From Butyrivibrio sp. (lineage in GTDB: Bacteria; Bacillota; Clostridia; Lachnospirales; Lachnospiraceae), in assembly GCA_024694565.1 (NCBI GenBank), contig JAILJR010000026.1, forward strand, positions 1 to 52,813: a stretch of DNA of 52,813 bases, in the 5' to 3' direction. The notes beneath the pieces are model-generated. The model was not told where the DNA came from and did no database searches. It saw only the letters and a program-made list of their open reading frames with translations. The stretch's first letter is position 1. Each line of letters starts with the position of its first letter. The position numbers and the translations under genes are program-made. Positions 17,712 to 26,777 of this stretch are shown here, piece by piece.

Positions 17712-19391
17712 ATGGCTATGAATAGTGACAGAGTTTTTAAGGGGCTTCAGCAGGCTCCGCACAGAAGTCTTTTTAACGCACTTGGTTTTACGGAGGAGGA
17801 GAGAAACAAACCTCTTATAGGTATTGTCAGCTCCTACAACGAGATAGTTCCGGGACATATGAATCTGGACAAGATAACGGAAGCTGTTAAGCTTGCTGTT
17901 GCCGAGGCCGGAGGAATGCCGGTGGTAGTACCCGCGATTGCGGTATGTGATGGCATTGCCATGGGACATATCGGAATGAAGTATTCACTTGTTACAAGAG
18001 ATCTGATAGCTGACAGCACAGAATGTCTTGCGACAGCTCATGCATTTGACGGAATGGTATGTATTCCCAACTGCGACAAGAATGTGCCGGGACTACTTAT
18101 GGCAGCTGCAAGAGTAAATATTCCCACGGTATTTGTGTCCGGAGGCCCAATGATGGCCGGAAGGATTGACGGACATAAGACTTCACTTTCATCAATGTTT
18201 GAAGCTGTCGGAAGTGTATCTGCAGGCTCCATGACAGAGGAAAAGCTCTGTGAATTCGAGGAGAAGGCATGCCCTACATGCGGCTCCTGCTCCGGAATGT
18301 ACACGGCAAATTCAATGAACTGCTTAACTGAGGCTATAGGAATGGGACTTCCCGGAAACGGAACCATCCCTGCTGTTTATTCTGCAAGGATACGTCTGGC
18401 CAAGCAGGCAGGTTATGCGGTAATGAATCTTATAAAGAATAACATAAGGCCCAGAGATATCATGACAAAAGAGGCTTTCATGAACGCCATGACAATGGAT
18501 ATGGCTCTTGGCTGTTCAACCAATACCATGCTTCATCTTCCTGCAATCGCTCATGAGGCCGGAGTTGAACTTAATATGGAGATAGCAAACGAAGTATCAT
18601 CCAGAACACCTAATCTGTGCCATCTTGCTCCTGCCGGTCCCACATATATGGAGGATCTCAATGAAGCCGGCGGTGTACTTGCGGTAATGAGTGAGCTGGT
18701 AAAGAAGGATCTCATCAACACAGATCTGATAACCGCAACAGGAAAGACAATAAAAGAAAATCTTAAGGGTGTTGTGAACAGAAATCCTGAGGTTATCAGA
18801 CCGATTGACAACCCTTACATGCAGTCAGGAGGAATAGCGGTTCTCAAGGGCAATATTGCACCGGATACCGGTATTGTAAAGAAGAGTGCTGTAGTACCTG
18901 AGATGATGGTACATGAAGGACCTGCCAGGGTATTTGACTGTGAGGAGGATGCTATTGAGGCTATTCTGGGCGGCAAGATTGTTGCAGGAGACGTTGTAGT
19001 CATCCGTTATGAGGGACCAAAGGGCGGTCCGGGAATGAGAGAGATGCTGAACCCTACATCAGCCATTGCCGGAAGAGGACTTGGCTCTTCAGTTGCTCTT
19101 ATCACAGACGGAAGATTTTCCGGAGCAAGCCGCGGAGCTTCTATCGGGCATGTATCGCCTGAGGCAGCTGTTGGTGGCCCAATCGCCCTTATTGAAGAGG
19201 GAGATATCATAAGCATTGATATTCCAAATAATGCACTGAATGTCAAGGTGTCCGATGAAGAGCTCGAAGAGAGAAGAAAGAAATGGCAGCCCAGACAGCC
19301 ACGGGTTACAACGGGATACCTTTCAAGATACAGAGAGATGGTTACAAGCGGAAACAGGGGAGCTATTCTCGAGATTAAGAAATCAAACTGA
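17712..19391 (+). CDS. ilvD: Dihydroxy-acid dehydratase
   Basis: This iron-sulfur enzyme dehydrates 2,3-dihydroxyisovalerate and 2,3-dihydroxymethylvalerate, the penultimate step to valine and isoleucine and the supply of ketoisovalerate for leucine. The 559-residue length is normal. Cluster ligand cysteines sit in PNCDKNVPG and [16 protein letters not shown], and the Lys of CDKN is the metal-site lysine in the family. The C-terminal GGPGMREML and [10 protein letters not shown] stretches are also classic. AGGAGG lies nine to ten bases before the ATG. It lies between the membrane protein gene and ilvB, with leuB upstream. Confidence 0.97.
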   Translation: MAMNSDRVFKGLQQAPHRSLFNALGFTEEERNKPLIGIVSSYNEIVPGHMNLDKITEAVKLAVAEAGGMPVVVPAIAVCDGIAMGHIGMKYSLVTRDLIADSTECLATAHAFDGMVCIPNCDKNVPGLLMAAARVNIPTVFVSGGPMMAGRIDGHKTSLSSMFEAVGSVSAGSMTEEKLCEFEEKACPTCGSCSGMYTANSMNCLTEAIGMGLPGNGTIPAVYSARIRLAKQAGYAVMNLIKNNIRPRDIMTKEAFMNAMTMDMALGCSTNTMLHLPAIAHEAGVELNMEIANEVSSRTPNLCHLAPAGPTYMEDLNEAGGVLAVMSELVKKDLINTDLITATGKTIKENLKGVVNRNPEVIRPIDNPYMQSGGIAVLKGNIAPDTGIVKKSAVVPEMMVHEGPARVFDCEEDAIEAILGGKIVAGDVVVIRYEGPKGGPGMREMLNPTSAIAGRGLGSSVALITDGRFSGASRGASIGHVSPEAAVGGPIALIEEGDIISIDIPNNALNVKVSDEELEERRKKWQPRQPRVTTGYLSRYREMVTSGNRGAILEIKKSN

Positions 19392-19429
19392 TAGTATAAG
19401 ATATTCGGGAGCGGTAACAGGAGCGGAGA

Positions 19430-19462
19430 ACTGTAAGCGAACGTATTTCAGTCGCTTACAGT
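19430..19462 (+). promoter_or_regulatory. Perfect hairpin in the ilvD-ilvB spacer
   Basis: An 11-bp perfect stem (19430-19440 with 19452-19462) encloses an 11-base loop, 39 bases after ilvD. No T-run follows, so it is not a standard terminator. It could stabilise or process the mRNA between the two genes. Confidence 0.5.
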
Positions 19463-19466
19463 ATCC

Positions 19467-19494
19467 GCATCCCACCGAACTAAGTCAGATATAA
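19467..19494 (+). promoter_or_regulatory. Shared 28-nt leader element, copy upstream of ilvB
   Basis: This stretch matches 25 of 28 positions of 25421-25448 and is identical over the last 16 bases (ACTAAGTCAGATATAA). It ends 31 bases before the ilvB ATG; the other copy ends 32 bases before the DUF1015 ATG. Function unknown. Confidence 0.55.
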
Positions 19495-19524
19495 GCTGGC
19501 GTTTTAGAGGAGGAGTATGAAATA

Positions 19525-21204
19525 ATGGTTCTAACAGGAGCGCAAATTGTTCTGGAATGTCTGAAGGAGCAGGGGGTAGATACAGTCTTTGGATATCCGG
19601 GAGGAACGATACTTAATATCTATGATGAGCTGTACAAGCAGAAGGATAATTTTCTCCATATTCTTACAAGTCATGAGCAGGGTGCGTCGCATGCGGCAGA
19701 CGGCTATGCGAGGTCCACAGGAAAGGTGGGGGTCTGCCTTGCTACCAGCGGCCCCGGTTCAACCAATCTTGTGACCGGGATAGCTACAGCCTATATGGAT
19801 TCTGTGCCAATGGTGGCAATTACATGTAATGTGACGCTTCCGCTTCTTGGAAAGGATACCTTCCAGGAGGTCGATATCGCCGGAATTACCATGCCCATCA
19901 CGAAGCATGGCTACATTGTAAAAGATATCAATGTGCTTGCTGACACAATAAGAAAGGCCTTTAAAATTGCAAAGAGTGGAAGGCCGGGGCCTGTAATTGT
20001 AGATATTACCAAGGATGTCACTGCCAATACCTGTGAGTATCTGCCGGTAAAGATCATTGAAGAGGAGCCTAAGCGCAAATTCACTGATGCAGAGATCGAT
20101 GCAGCGCTTGAAATGATAGAGGCTTCAAAGAAACCCTATATTTACGTGGGCGGAGGAGCAGTTATATCAGGAGCCTCAAAAGAGCTCAGAACCTTTGCTG
20201 AGACCGTGGATGCTCCGGTATGTGACACTCTTATGGGCAAGGGGGCATTTGACTCAACTCACAGCCTCTATACCGGCATGATAGGAATGCATGGGACCAA
20301 GACCTCCAACTTTGGGGCCAGTGAGTGCGATCTTCTTATTACCCTCGGGGCAAGATTCTCTGACAGGGTAATAGGCAATGCCAGGACATTTGCCCAAAAG
20401 GCAAAAATCCTTCAGGTAGATATAGATGCTGCAGAGATCAACAAAAATATAAGGACAGATATGGCAATAGTCGGTGACCTTAAGCAGGTTCTTGCAGCTC
20501 TTAACGAGAAGCTGCCACAGCAGGAGCACTCTGAGTGGCTTGGTAAGATTGCGGACTACAAGAGCAGGTTCCCGCTTAGTTATGAGACTGACAAGCTTAC
20601 ATGTCCATATATCATTGAGACTCTTGACAGACTCACTGACTCGGATGCAATCATCACCACGGATGTTGGCCAGCATCAGATGTGGGCTGCGCAATACTAC
20701 AAATTCAAGAATCCAAGGACTTTTCTTACATCGGGTGGGCTTGGAACTATGGGATACGGTCTTGGAGCCTGCATAGGAGCCAAAGTTGCAAATCCTGACA
20801 GAGTTTGCGTAAACATAGCCGGAGACGGGTGCTTCAGGATGAACATGAATGAGCTTGCCACAGCATCCAGGTACAGGCTTCCGATAATTGAGATTGTTAT
20901 CAACAACCATGTGCTTGGTATGGTCAGGCAGTGGCAGACTCTTTTCTATGACCATCACTACTCACAGACTGTTTTTGAAGACAAGGTTGACTACTGTAAG
21001 ATAGCAGAAGGACTTGGCTGCGATGCCATAAGGGTCACAAAGAAATCAGAAGTTGAAGATGCATTAAAAAAAGCCTTAAAATCCGAGACACCGGTACTAA
21101 TTGATTGTATAATAGAAGAGGATGATAAGGTATTTCCAATGGTGGCACCGGGGGCGCCTATAAGTGATGCATTTGATGCATCCGACCTTGCATCCGCAAA
21201 GTAA
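19525..21204 (+). CDS. ilvB: Acetolactate synthase large subunit
   Basis: This thiamine diphosphate enzyme condenses pyruvate (or pyruvate and 2-ketobutyrate) in the first common step of branched-chain amino acid synthesis. The 559-residue protein has the FGYPGGTIL start, the ThDP-activating Glu in SHEQGASHAADGYAR, the central FAD-type domain, and the GDGCFRMNMNELATA cofactor motif followed by the magnesium-binding NN. AGAGGAGGAG precedes the ATG. The regulatory subunit gene ilvN does not follow and must be elsewhere if present. A 133-base spacer with a hairpin and a shared 28-nt element separates it from ilvD, so separate control is possible. Confidence 0.95.
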   Translation: MVLTGAQIVLECLKEQGVDTVFGYPGGTILNIYDELYKQKDNFLHILTSHEQGASHAADGYARSTGKVGVCLATSGPGSTNLVTGIATAYMDSVPMVAITCNVTLPLLGKDTFQEVDIAGITMPITKHGYIVKDINVLADTIRKAFKIAKSGRPGPVIVDITKDVTANTCEYLPVKIIEEEPKRKFTDAEIDAALEMIEASKKPYIYVGGGAVISGASKELRTFAETVDAPVCDTLMGKGAFDSTHSLYTGMIGMHGTKTSNFGASECDLLITLGARFSDRVIGNARTFAQKAKILQVDIDAAEINKNIRTDMAIVGDLKQVLAALNEKLPQQEHSEWLGKIADYKSRFPLSYETDKLTCPYIIETLDRLTDSDAIITTDVGQHQMWAAQYYKFKNPRTFLTSGGLGTMGYGLGACIGAKVANPDRVCVNIAGDGCFRMNMNELATASRYRLPIIEIVINNHVLGMVRQWQTLFYDHHYSQTVFEDKVDYCKIAEGLGCDAIRVTKKSEVEDALKKALKSETPVLIDCIIEEDDKVFPMVAPGAPISDAFDASDLASAK

Positions 21205-21244
21205 CAGTTGCAGCTTTTCGGCAGTTTGAGGGGGACAAGGGTAT

Positions 21245-22765
21245 ATGAAAAAGGTTTTGAAGGGTACTCTTATCGGCACCGGAATCGTGGTGCTTCTTGT
21301 TGCAGCATTCTATTGCGTGTTCGGAATGTATTATCAAGGGGGATTTCCATGCTTTACCTGGGTGAATGGTGTTTACTGCACGGGTAAGACCGTGGCCATG
21401 GTCAATCAGGAGCTTATTAAGAAAGAGCCCTACACCGGGATTGCCCTTATTGATAAATCCGGAGCGAGTCTGTATATCAGTGCTGAGGATGCAGGCTATT
21501 CCAAGGATTATACATATGCCCTTACAGACTTTTTGAAGACCAGGAATCCAATGGCATGGGGGCTTTATGCCTTTGATGACACTGTATACCATGTTGAGCC
21601 TACTATTGTGATAGACGGTGACAAGGTGAATAAGCTTATATCGCAGTGGGAAATTTTTGAAGAACCGAATGATGTCCCGTGTAGAATCTCAAAAACCGCT
21701 GATGGTTACGTGCTTGAGAATCCTACAGTGACAGTTCCTGTTGAGGAGAAGATTGCGGAACGTGTGAGCTCTGCGATACAGAGTGGAGTTACGGTCATTG
21801 ACCTTGCCTCTTACGACGACTGCTACAAGGATGTAAATCTTAGCAGCGGCGAGAAGAAGAAAATGGATCTCTTCGCAAAGATAAATTCACTTCAGAAGAT
21901 GTCGGTAACATATACTGTAGGCGATGATGAGGTTGTATTTGGAAGCGGCGATATCAGTAACGCAATACTGACTAAGGATGATTACGAAAAAGCTCTTGAG
22001 GAGAAGCCGGGTTCCAAGGTTCTTGGAGCGGGCAGATATATCATTGCAGGACAGGAGGCTGAACTTCCCTCAGAGGATGAGGTGAATTTCCTTGAAGATA
22101 TTGCTGTGGATCAGGGTGGAAATCCTATCGTCAGCGAGAAAAAAATTTATGCATTCTTTGAGGATGTTGCTGAAAAATACGGCACTAAAAACCTCATGGA
22201 CATGTATAGAAAAGGGCTGTCGAATACAGTCATTGTAAACGATTCCTCCAAGGGGAACGGCTCAATTTTTGATATCAATTCCGAGTTCGAGCATCTTCGC
22301 GATAAGTTGATGGATGGAGACGATTCTGCTCCGGAGAAGAGAGAGTTCGCTCTTTCTGATACAGCGACAAGCATAGATGCAAAGAAGTCTCTGGGTGATA
22401 CCTACATAGAGATAAACATGGGCGATCAGGAGCTTCGCTATTATGTAGATGGCAAGCTTGACATGGCATTTCCCATCGTTACCGGCAATATTAACAGAGG
22501 AAGAGGAACACCCGCAGGAGTCTATAATATATATAATAAGCGCTACCACACATATCTTCGTGGCGCAGATTATGTCTCCTATGTCAATTACTGGCTTGGA
22601 GTTCACAAGGGAATCGGTATTCACGACGCTTTGTGGAGAAACAAATTTGGCGAAGAAATCTACAAATCTGACGGTTCCCACGGCTGCATAAACTGTCCTC
22701 TTGATTCCATAGAAACCCTCTGGAACACGGCCGAGATCGGCACCCCCGTCATTCTTTACTATTAA
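21245..22765 (+). CDS. L,D-transpeptidase (YkuD domain) with peptidoglycan-binding-like repeat
   Basis: This is a membrane-anchored enzyme of 506 residues that forms 3-3 cross-links in peptidoglycan or attaches proteins to it. An N-terminal hydrophobic helix (about residues 8-30) is followed by two copies of a PG_binding_4-like module (about 55-240 and 250-370). The catalytic YkuD domain covers about 380-506, with IGIHDALW and SDGSHGCINCP, where Cys481 is the nucleophile. GGGGGACAAGGG precedes the ATG. It starts 40 bases after ilvB on the same strand but has no metabolic link to it. A strong terminator follows, so it is the last gene of this unit. Confidence 0.93.
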   Translation: MKKVLKGTLIGTGIVVLLVAAFYCVFGMYYQGGFPCFTWVNGVYCTGKTVAMVNQELIKKEPYTGIALIDKSGASLYISAEDAGYSKDYTYALTDFLKTRNPMAWGLYAFDDTVYHVEPTIVIDGDKVNKLISQWEIFEEPNDVPCRISKTADGYVLENPTVTVPVEEKIAERVSSAIQSGVTVIDLASYDDCYKDVNLSSGEKKKMDLFAKINSLQKMSVTYTVGDDEVVFGSGDISNAILTKDDYEKALEEKPGSKVLGAGRYIIAGQEAELPSEDEVNFLEDIAVDQGGNPIVSEKKIYAFFEDVAEKYGTKNLMDMYRKGLSNTVIVNDSSKGNGSIFDINSEFEHLRDKLMDGDDSAPEKREFALSDTATSIDAKKSLGDTYIEINMGDQELRYYVDGKLDMAFPIVTGNINRGRGTPAGVYNIYNKRYHTYLRGADYVSYVNYWLGVHKGIGIHDALWRNKFGEEIYKSDGSHGCINCPLDSIETLWNTAEIGTPVILYY

Positions 22766-22810
22766 GGCTGAATTATCCAGAGTAAACTGTGACAAAATCA
22801 TATTCAAATA

Positions 22811-22846
22811 AAAAAACAAGTGGCTATGCCACTTGTTTTTATTTTT
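22811..22846 (+). terminator. Terminator after the L,D-transpeptidase gene
   Basis: A 9-bp perfect stem (22816-22824 with 22828-22836) with a TAT loop is flanked by an A-run before and a T-run after, which extend the pairing. It is 45 bases after the stop. Confidence 0.9.
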
Positions 22847-22905
22847 CTATTAAGTGCGAAATACAATTCAATAAATTAAATAACATCCGATCATTTAAAA
22901 CGTTG

Positions 22906-22933
22906 TTGACATTTTCAAAATTAAGATTACAAT
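22906..22933 (+). promoter_or_regulatory. Sigma-A promoter for the serC-serA genes
   Basis: A perfect TTGACA (22906-22911) and TACAAT (22928-22933) are 16 bases apart, 55 bases before the serC start. The region between the preceding terminator and this promoter is AT-rich with nothing else recognised. Confidence 0.65.
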
Positions 22934-22988
22934 AAAATACATGTTATGAATTTGCAAAAACTAATTTGACCATGAGGAGGAGAAGTAA

Positions 22989-24071
22989 GTGTCAAGAGTT
23001 TATAATTTTTCAGCTGGTCCGGCAGTACTCCCGGAAGAGGTTTTGAAACAGGCTGCAGCAGAGATGCTTGATTACAACGGCTGCGGAATGTCTATCAACG
23101 AGATGAGCCACAGGTCGAAGACCTTCGACAATGTGATCCAGACTGCCGAGCAGGATATCAGAGATCTTATGAATATTCCTGACAATTACAAGGTACTGTT
23201 CCTTCAGGGAGGTGCCAGCCAGCAGTTTGCGGCTATCCCGCTCAACCTTATGAAGAACGGTAAGGCTGCATACATAATCACAGGCCAGTGGGCCAAGAAG
23301 GCATATCAGGAGGCACAGAAGTATGGGGAGGCCATAGAGGTTGCTTCAAGTGCTGACAAGACATTCTCGTACATTCCCGACTGCTCTGATCTGGATATCC
23401 CGGAGGATGCAGACTATGTTTACATCTGCGAGAACAATACAATTTACGGAACCAAGTTTAAGCAGCTTCCGAACACCAAGGGGCACATCCTTGTATCTGA
23501 TGTTTCATCCTGCTTTTTATCAGAGCCTGTTGACGTTACCAAATACGGCGTTATATACGGTGGCGTTCAGAAGAATGTGGGACCTGCAGGTCTCGTTATC
23601 AGCATAATAAGAGAGGACCTTATCACAGATGATGTTCCTTCTTATACACCCACAATGCTCAAGTGGAAGACACAGGCTGACAACGGATCTTTGTACAATA
23701 CTCCAAACTGCTGGAGCATTTACATGTGCGGACTTGTTTTCAAATGGCTCAAGGAACAGGGCGGACTTGAGGAGATGAAGAAGAGAAATGAAAAGAAGGC
23801 TGCAATCCTCTATGACTATCTTGACCAGAGCAGGATGTTCAAGGGAACTGTAAGAGAACAGGATCGTTCACTTATGAACGTGCCTTTCGTAACCGATTCC
23901 GACGAGCTCAATGCAAAGTTCATCGCAGAGGCAACCAAGGCAGGCTTCGTAAGTCTTAAGGGACACAGAACAGTTGGCGGCATGAGGGCAAGTATTTACA
24001 ATGCAATGCCGATCGAGGGTGTTCAGAAGCTCGTTGAGTTCATGGACAGATTTGAAAAAGAGAATGCATAA
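22989..24071 (+). CDS. serC: Phosphoserine aminotransferase
   Basis: This PLP enzyme transfers an amino group from glutamate to 3-phosphohydroxypyruvate, giving phosphoserine. The 360-residue sequence starts VYNFSAGPAVLPEEVL, contains FLQGGASQQFA for phosphate and cofactor binding, and has the PLP lysine Lys195 in YGGVQKNVGPAG. The start is a GTG at 22989, supported by GAGGAGGAG a short distance upstream and by alignment with family N-termini. It is the first gene after a clear promoter and is followed 15 bases later by serA, so the two form a serine synthesis operon. Confidence 0.97.
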   Translation: MSRVYNFSAGPAVLPEEVLKQAAAEMLDYNGCGMSINEMSHRSKTFDNVIQTAEQDIRDLMNIPDNYKVLFLQGGASQQFAAIPLNLMKNGKAAYIITGQWAKKAYQEAQKYGEAIEVASSADKTFSYIPDCSDLDIPEDADYVYICENNTIYGTKFKQLPNTKGHILVSDVSSCFLSEPVDVTKYGVIYGGVQKNVGPAGLVISIIREDLITDDVPSYTPTMLKWKTQADNGSLYNTPNCWSIYMCGLVFKWLKEQGGLEEMKKRNEKKAAILYDYLDQSRMFKGTVREQDRSLMNVPFVTDSDELNAKFIAEATKAGFVSLKGHRTVGGMRASIYNAMPIEGVQKLVEFMDRFEKENA

Positions 24072-24086
24072 ACATAGGGGGCGAAG

Positions 24087-25256
24087 ATGTACAAATATAA
24101 ATGTTTAAATCCAATTGCCAAGGTGGGTCTTAACAATTTCACTTCAGACTACAAGGCGGTTGACAATGTTGATGATGCAGAGGGAATACTTGTAAGAAGT
24201 GCCAATATGCTTGAGATGGATTTCTCTTCAAATCTTCTCGCAGTCGCAAGAGCAGGAGCCGGAGTAAACAACATTCCTCTCGATAAGTGTTCACAGAAGG
24301 GTATTGTTGTATTTAATACACCGGGGGCAAACGCCAACGGTGTCAAGGAGATGGTTCTTGCAGCAATGCTTTTGGCCTCAAGGGACATCATCGGCGGAAC
24401 AGAGTGGGTTAAGGCTAATGCAGGCGACCCTGAGATTGCCAAACTCACAGAGAAGTCCAAAAAGAAGTTTGCGGGAACAGAGATCTTTGGCAAAAAGCTT
24501 GGTATCATCGGACTTGGAGCCATAGGCGTCCGTGTTGCAAATGCGGCAAGACAGCTTGGAATGGAGGTTTACGGTTATGACCCATACCTGTCAATTGATG
24601 CTGCATGGAGACTTTCATCCGATGTAAAGCATGTTACCAATGTCGAGGATATTTATTCAAAGTGTGATATTATTACGATCCACGTACCTGCCCTTGATAC
24701 TACAAAGGGACTGATCAACAGGGATGCCATTGCCAAGATGAAGAAGGGCGTTATTATCATCAATCTTGCAAGGGATATTCTGTGCAATGAGGCCGATGTC
24801 CTTGCGGGCATCAACGCTGGCAAGATCAGGAAGTATGTAACAGATTTTCCGAATCCCACAATTGCAGGCCATGACGGCTGTATAGTTATTCCTCATCTCG
24901 GAGCATCTACAGAGGAATCCGAGGATAACTGTGCAGTAAAGGCAGTACTTGAGCTCAAGGATTATCTTGAAAACGGAAATGTCAACAACTCAGTGAATTT
25001 CCCAAGCTGTGACATGGGAGTATGCAACAAGCCGAGAGTTGCAATATTCCACAAGAATGTCGCCAACATGATCAGTCAGTTCACCACGGTATTCGGCGGT
25101 GCAGGAATGAACATTTCTGATATGACCAACAAGTCAAGAGGCGACTACGCATATACTCTTATCGATCTGGAGGATACCGTCACAGATGAGATCGTTGAAA
25201 AACTTAAAGGTGTCGACGGTGTGGTACGTGTAAGAGTTGTCAGAAAAGACGTTTGA
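24087..25256 (+). CDS. serA: D-3-phosphoglycerate dehydrogenase (ACT-domain form)
   Basis: The enzyme oxidises 3-phosphoglycerate to 3-phosphohydroxypyruvate with NAD, the committed step to serine. The 389-residue protein has the substrate loop RAGAGVNNIPLDKC with FNTPGANANGVKE, the nucleotide-binding GLGAIGVRVAN, and the catalytic region ending in PHLGASTEES. A C-terminal ACT domain (about residues 315-389, MNISDMTNKSRGDYAYTLIDL) is the usual serine-sensing module. GGGGGCG lies just before the ATG. It is co-transcribed with serC. No serB-type phosphatase gene is adjacent; the next gene is a DUF1015 protein. Confidence 0.96.
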   Translation: MYKYKCLNPIAKVGLNNFTSDYKAVDNVDDAEGILVRSANMLEMDFSSNLLAVARAGAGVNNIPLDKCSQKGIVVFNTPGANANGVKEMVLAAMLLASRDIIGGTEWVKANAGDPEIAKLTEKSKKKFAGTEIFGKKLGIIGLGAIGVRVANAARQLGMEVYGYDPYLSIDAAWRLSSDVKHVTNVEDIYSKCDIITIHVPALDTTKGLINRDAIAKMKKGVIIINLARDILCNEADVLAGINAGKIRKYVTDFPNPTIAGHDGCIVIPHLGASTEESEDNCAVKAVLELKDYLENGNVNNSVNFPSCDMGVCNKPRVAIFHKNVANMISQFTTVFGGAGMNISDMTNKSRGDYAYTLIDLEDTVTDEIVEKLKGVDGVVRVRVVRKDV

Positions 25257-25328
25257 TTTTGGCAGAGGGAGATTTCCAAACAAATTTCCCTGTTGTAGTT
25301 CGGAAAGTAATAATTTGTAGTAAAATAG

Positions 25329-25364
25329 ATGGAGAGATTTTGTCTTCTGGCAGGGTCTCTCCAT
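25329..25364 (+). promoter_or_regulatory. Hairpin in the serA-DUF1015 spacer
   Basis: A perfect 9-bp stem (25329-25337 with 25356-25364) with an 18-base loop lies between serA and the DUF1015 gene. No T-run follows, so it is a leader or processing structure more than a strong terminator. A weaker hairpin sits at about 25266-25291. Confidence 0.45.
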
Positions 25365-25370
25365 ATATTA

Positions 25371-25390
25371 TGAGCTTTTGTCGGGTGACT
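25371..25390. repeat. Isolated end motif of the palindromic repeat family
   Basis: Read on the minus strand, this stretch is GAGTCACCCGACAAAAGCTC, matching 19 of 20 bases of 52570-52589. Its central 14 bases are also found (minus strand) at the right end of copy A. The core of the repeat is absent here, so it is a solitary end or a remnant. Confidence 0.6.
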
Positions 25391-25420
25391 CTTGTTATAT
25401 TGCATTGATTTTTATTCCCG

Positions 25421-25448
25421 GCATCAGACCGGACTAAGTCAGATATAA
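25421..25448 (+). promoter_or_regulatory. Shared 28-nt leader element, copy upstream of the DUF1015 gene
   Basis: This stretch matches 19467-19494 (upstream of ilvB) at 25 of 28 positions. It ends 32 bases before the ATG at 25480, almost the same distance as at ilvB. Function unknown. Confidence 0.55.
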
Positions 25449-25479
25449 AATGGTAATTATATATGAGGAGGATGAAAAA

Positions 25480-26730
25480 ATGGCAGATATCAGACCGTTT
25501 AACGCATACAGGCCTGTTCCGGACAAGGTTTCAAAGATAGCAGCCCTGCCCTATGATGTTTACAATGAGATTGAGGCAAGAAGGGTGGTGGAGGCTAATC
25601 CGGATTCTTTTCTTGCGATTGACAGGCCGGAGACCTTTTTTGAGCCCGGGCATGACATGTATGCCGGGGAGGTTTACGACAAAGCGCTGGATGCCCTGAG
25701 AGAAAGAGTTGAGAGTGGAGATTTTGTTCAGGACGAGGAGAGATGCTATTATATATACGAACTCACCATGAATGGCAGAAGTCAGACCGGAATTGTGGCT
25801 CTTTCGTCCATAGATGACTACATGAACAATATTATCAAGAAGCATGAGAACACCAGAGAGGACAAGGAGCAGGACAGGATCAATCACGTCTATACAACCG
25901 GTGCACAGACAGGTCCGATTTTCCTTTGCTACAGGAAAAATGACCTCATAAGCGAGATAACCGAAAAGGTAAAGAGCGTGGATGAGCCTGTATATGACTT
26001 CGTCTCTGATGACAATGTAAGACAGCGTGTCTGGGTCATGAGAGATGAGGAAGAAAACAATATGATAAGCAGACTCTTTGCCCAGATAGATGATATTTAC
26101 ATCGCTGACGGCCATCACAGATGTGCATCCGCTGTCAAGGTGGGGATGAGGCTTCGGGCTGAAAATGAGGGCAAGGTTCGTGGCAGGCAGGAATATGACT
26201 ATTTTCTGTCAGTTCTTTTTCCTGACAGCGAGCTGATGATAATGGATTACAACAGGGTTGTTAAGGATCTGAATGGCCTTTCCTTTGAAGAATTCATGGC
26301 AAAAGTAAAGGAAAAATTCGATGTGTCAGCTTCGGAAAAGCCTGTCAGGCCCTCCAAAAAGGCAGAATTTGGAATGTATCATGAGGGAAAATGGTACAGA
26401 ATGAATGCTCATAAGGATATTCTGAGCGATGATGCAGTGGAGGGACTGGATGTATCGATCCTGCAGAATGAGCTTCTTGCTCCGGTGCTTGGTATAGGTG
26501 ATCCGAGAACTGACAAGAGGATAGATTTTGTGGGAGGCATCAGAGGTCTTTCGGAGCTTGAGAGAAGGGCAGATGATGACATGTGCATTGCGTTTTCTAT
26601 GTATCCCACATCAGTTTTGGAACTCTTTGAGGTGGCAGATGCCGGGAAGCTGATGCCGCCCAAGTCAACATGGTTTGAACCAAAGCTTTTAAGTGGTTTA
26701 TTTATACATGACATTTGTGGTAAACTGTAA
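25480..26730 (+). CDS. DUF1015 family protein (COG4198), serine-cluster associated
   Basis: The 416-residue soluble protein belongs to the conserved family DUF1015, of unknown function. Family marks are the N-terminal IRPFNAYRPVPDKVSKIAALPYD and the central IADGHHRCASA (His212, His213). GAGGAGG before ATG 25480 fixes the start. It follows serC and serA, and an association of this family with serine synthesis genes is familiar from other Clostridia. The ADGHHR motif recalls the ParB/sulfiredoxin-fold motif of free serine kinases (SerK, SbnI), so a role in serine or phosphoserine metabolism is conceivable. This is only an inference from motif and position. The leader carries hairpins and an element shared with ilvB. 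Confidence 0.85.
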   Translation: MADIRPFNAYRPVPDKVSKIAALPYDVYNEIEARRVVEANPDSFLAIDRPETFFEPGHDMYAGEVYDKALDALRERVESGDFVQDEERCYYIYELTMNGRSQTGIVALSSIDDYMNNIIKKHENTREDKEQDRINHVYTTGAQTGPIFLCYRKNDLISEITEKVKSVDEPVYDFVSDDNVRQRVWVMRDEEENNMISRLFAQIDDIYIADGHHRCASAVKVGMRLRAENEGKVRGRQEYDYFLSVLFPDSELMIMDYNRVVKDLNGLSFEEFMAKVKEKFDVSASEKPVRPSKKAEFGMYHEGKWYRMNAHKDILSDDAVEGLDVSILQNELLAPVLGIGDPRTDKRIDFVGGIRGLSELERRADDDMCIAFSMYPTSVLELFEVADAGKLMPPKSTWFEPKLLSGLFIHDICGKL

Positions 26731-26777
26731 AGTAGTAAATGGATTCAAGTACAAAAAATGTCTTTTGGAGGAACCAA

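Noticed and set aside
20254..20958. 234-residue minus-strand frame inside ilvB
   Set aside because: It lies opposite the conserved ThDP-binding part of IlvB; composition and Cys/His content are typical of an antisense shadow.
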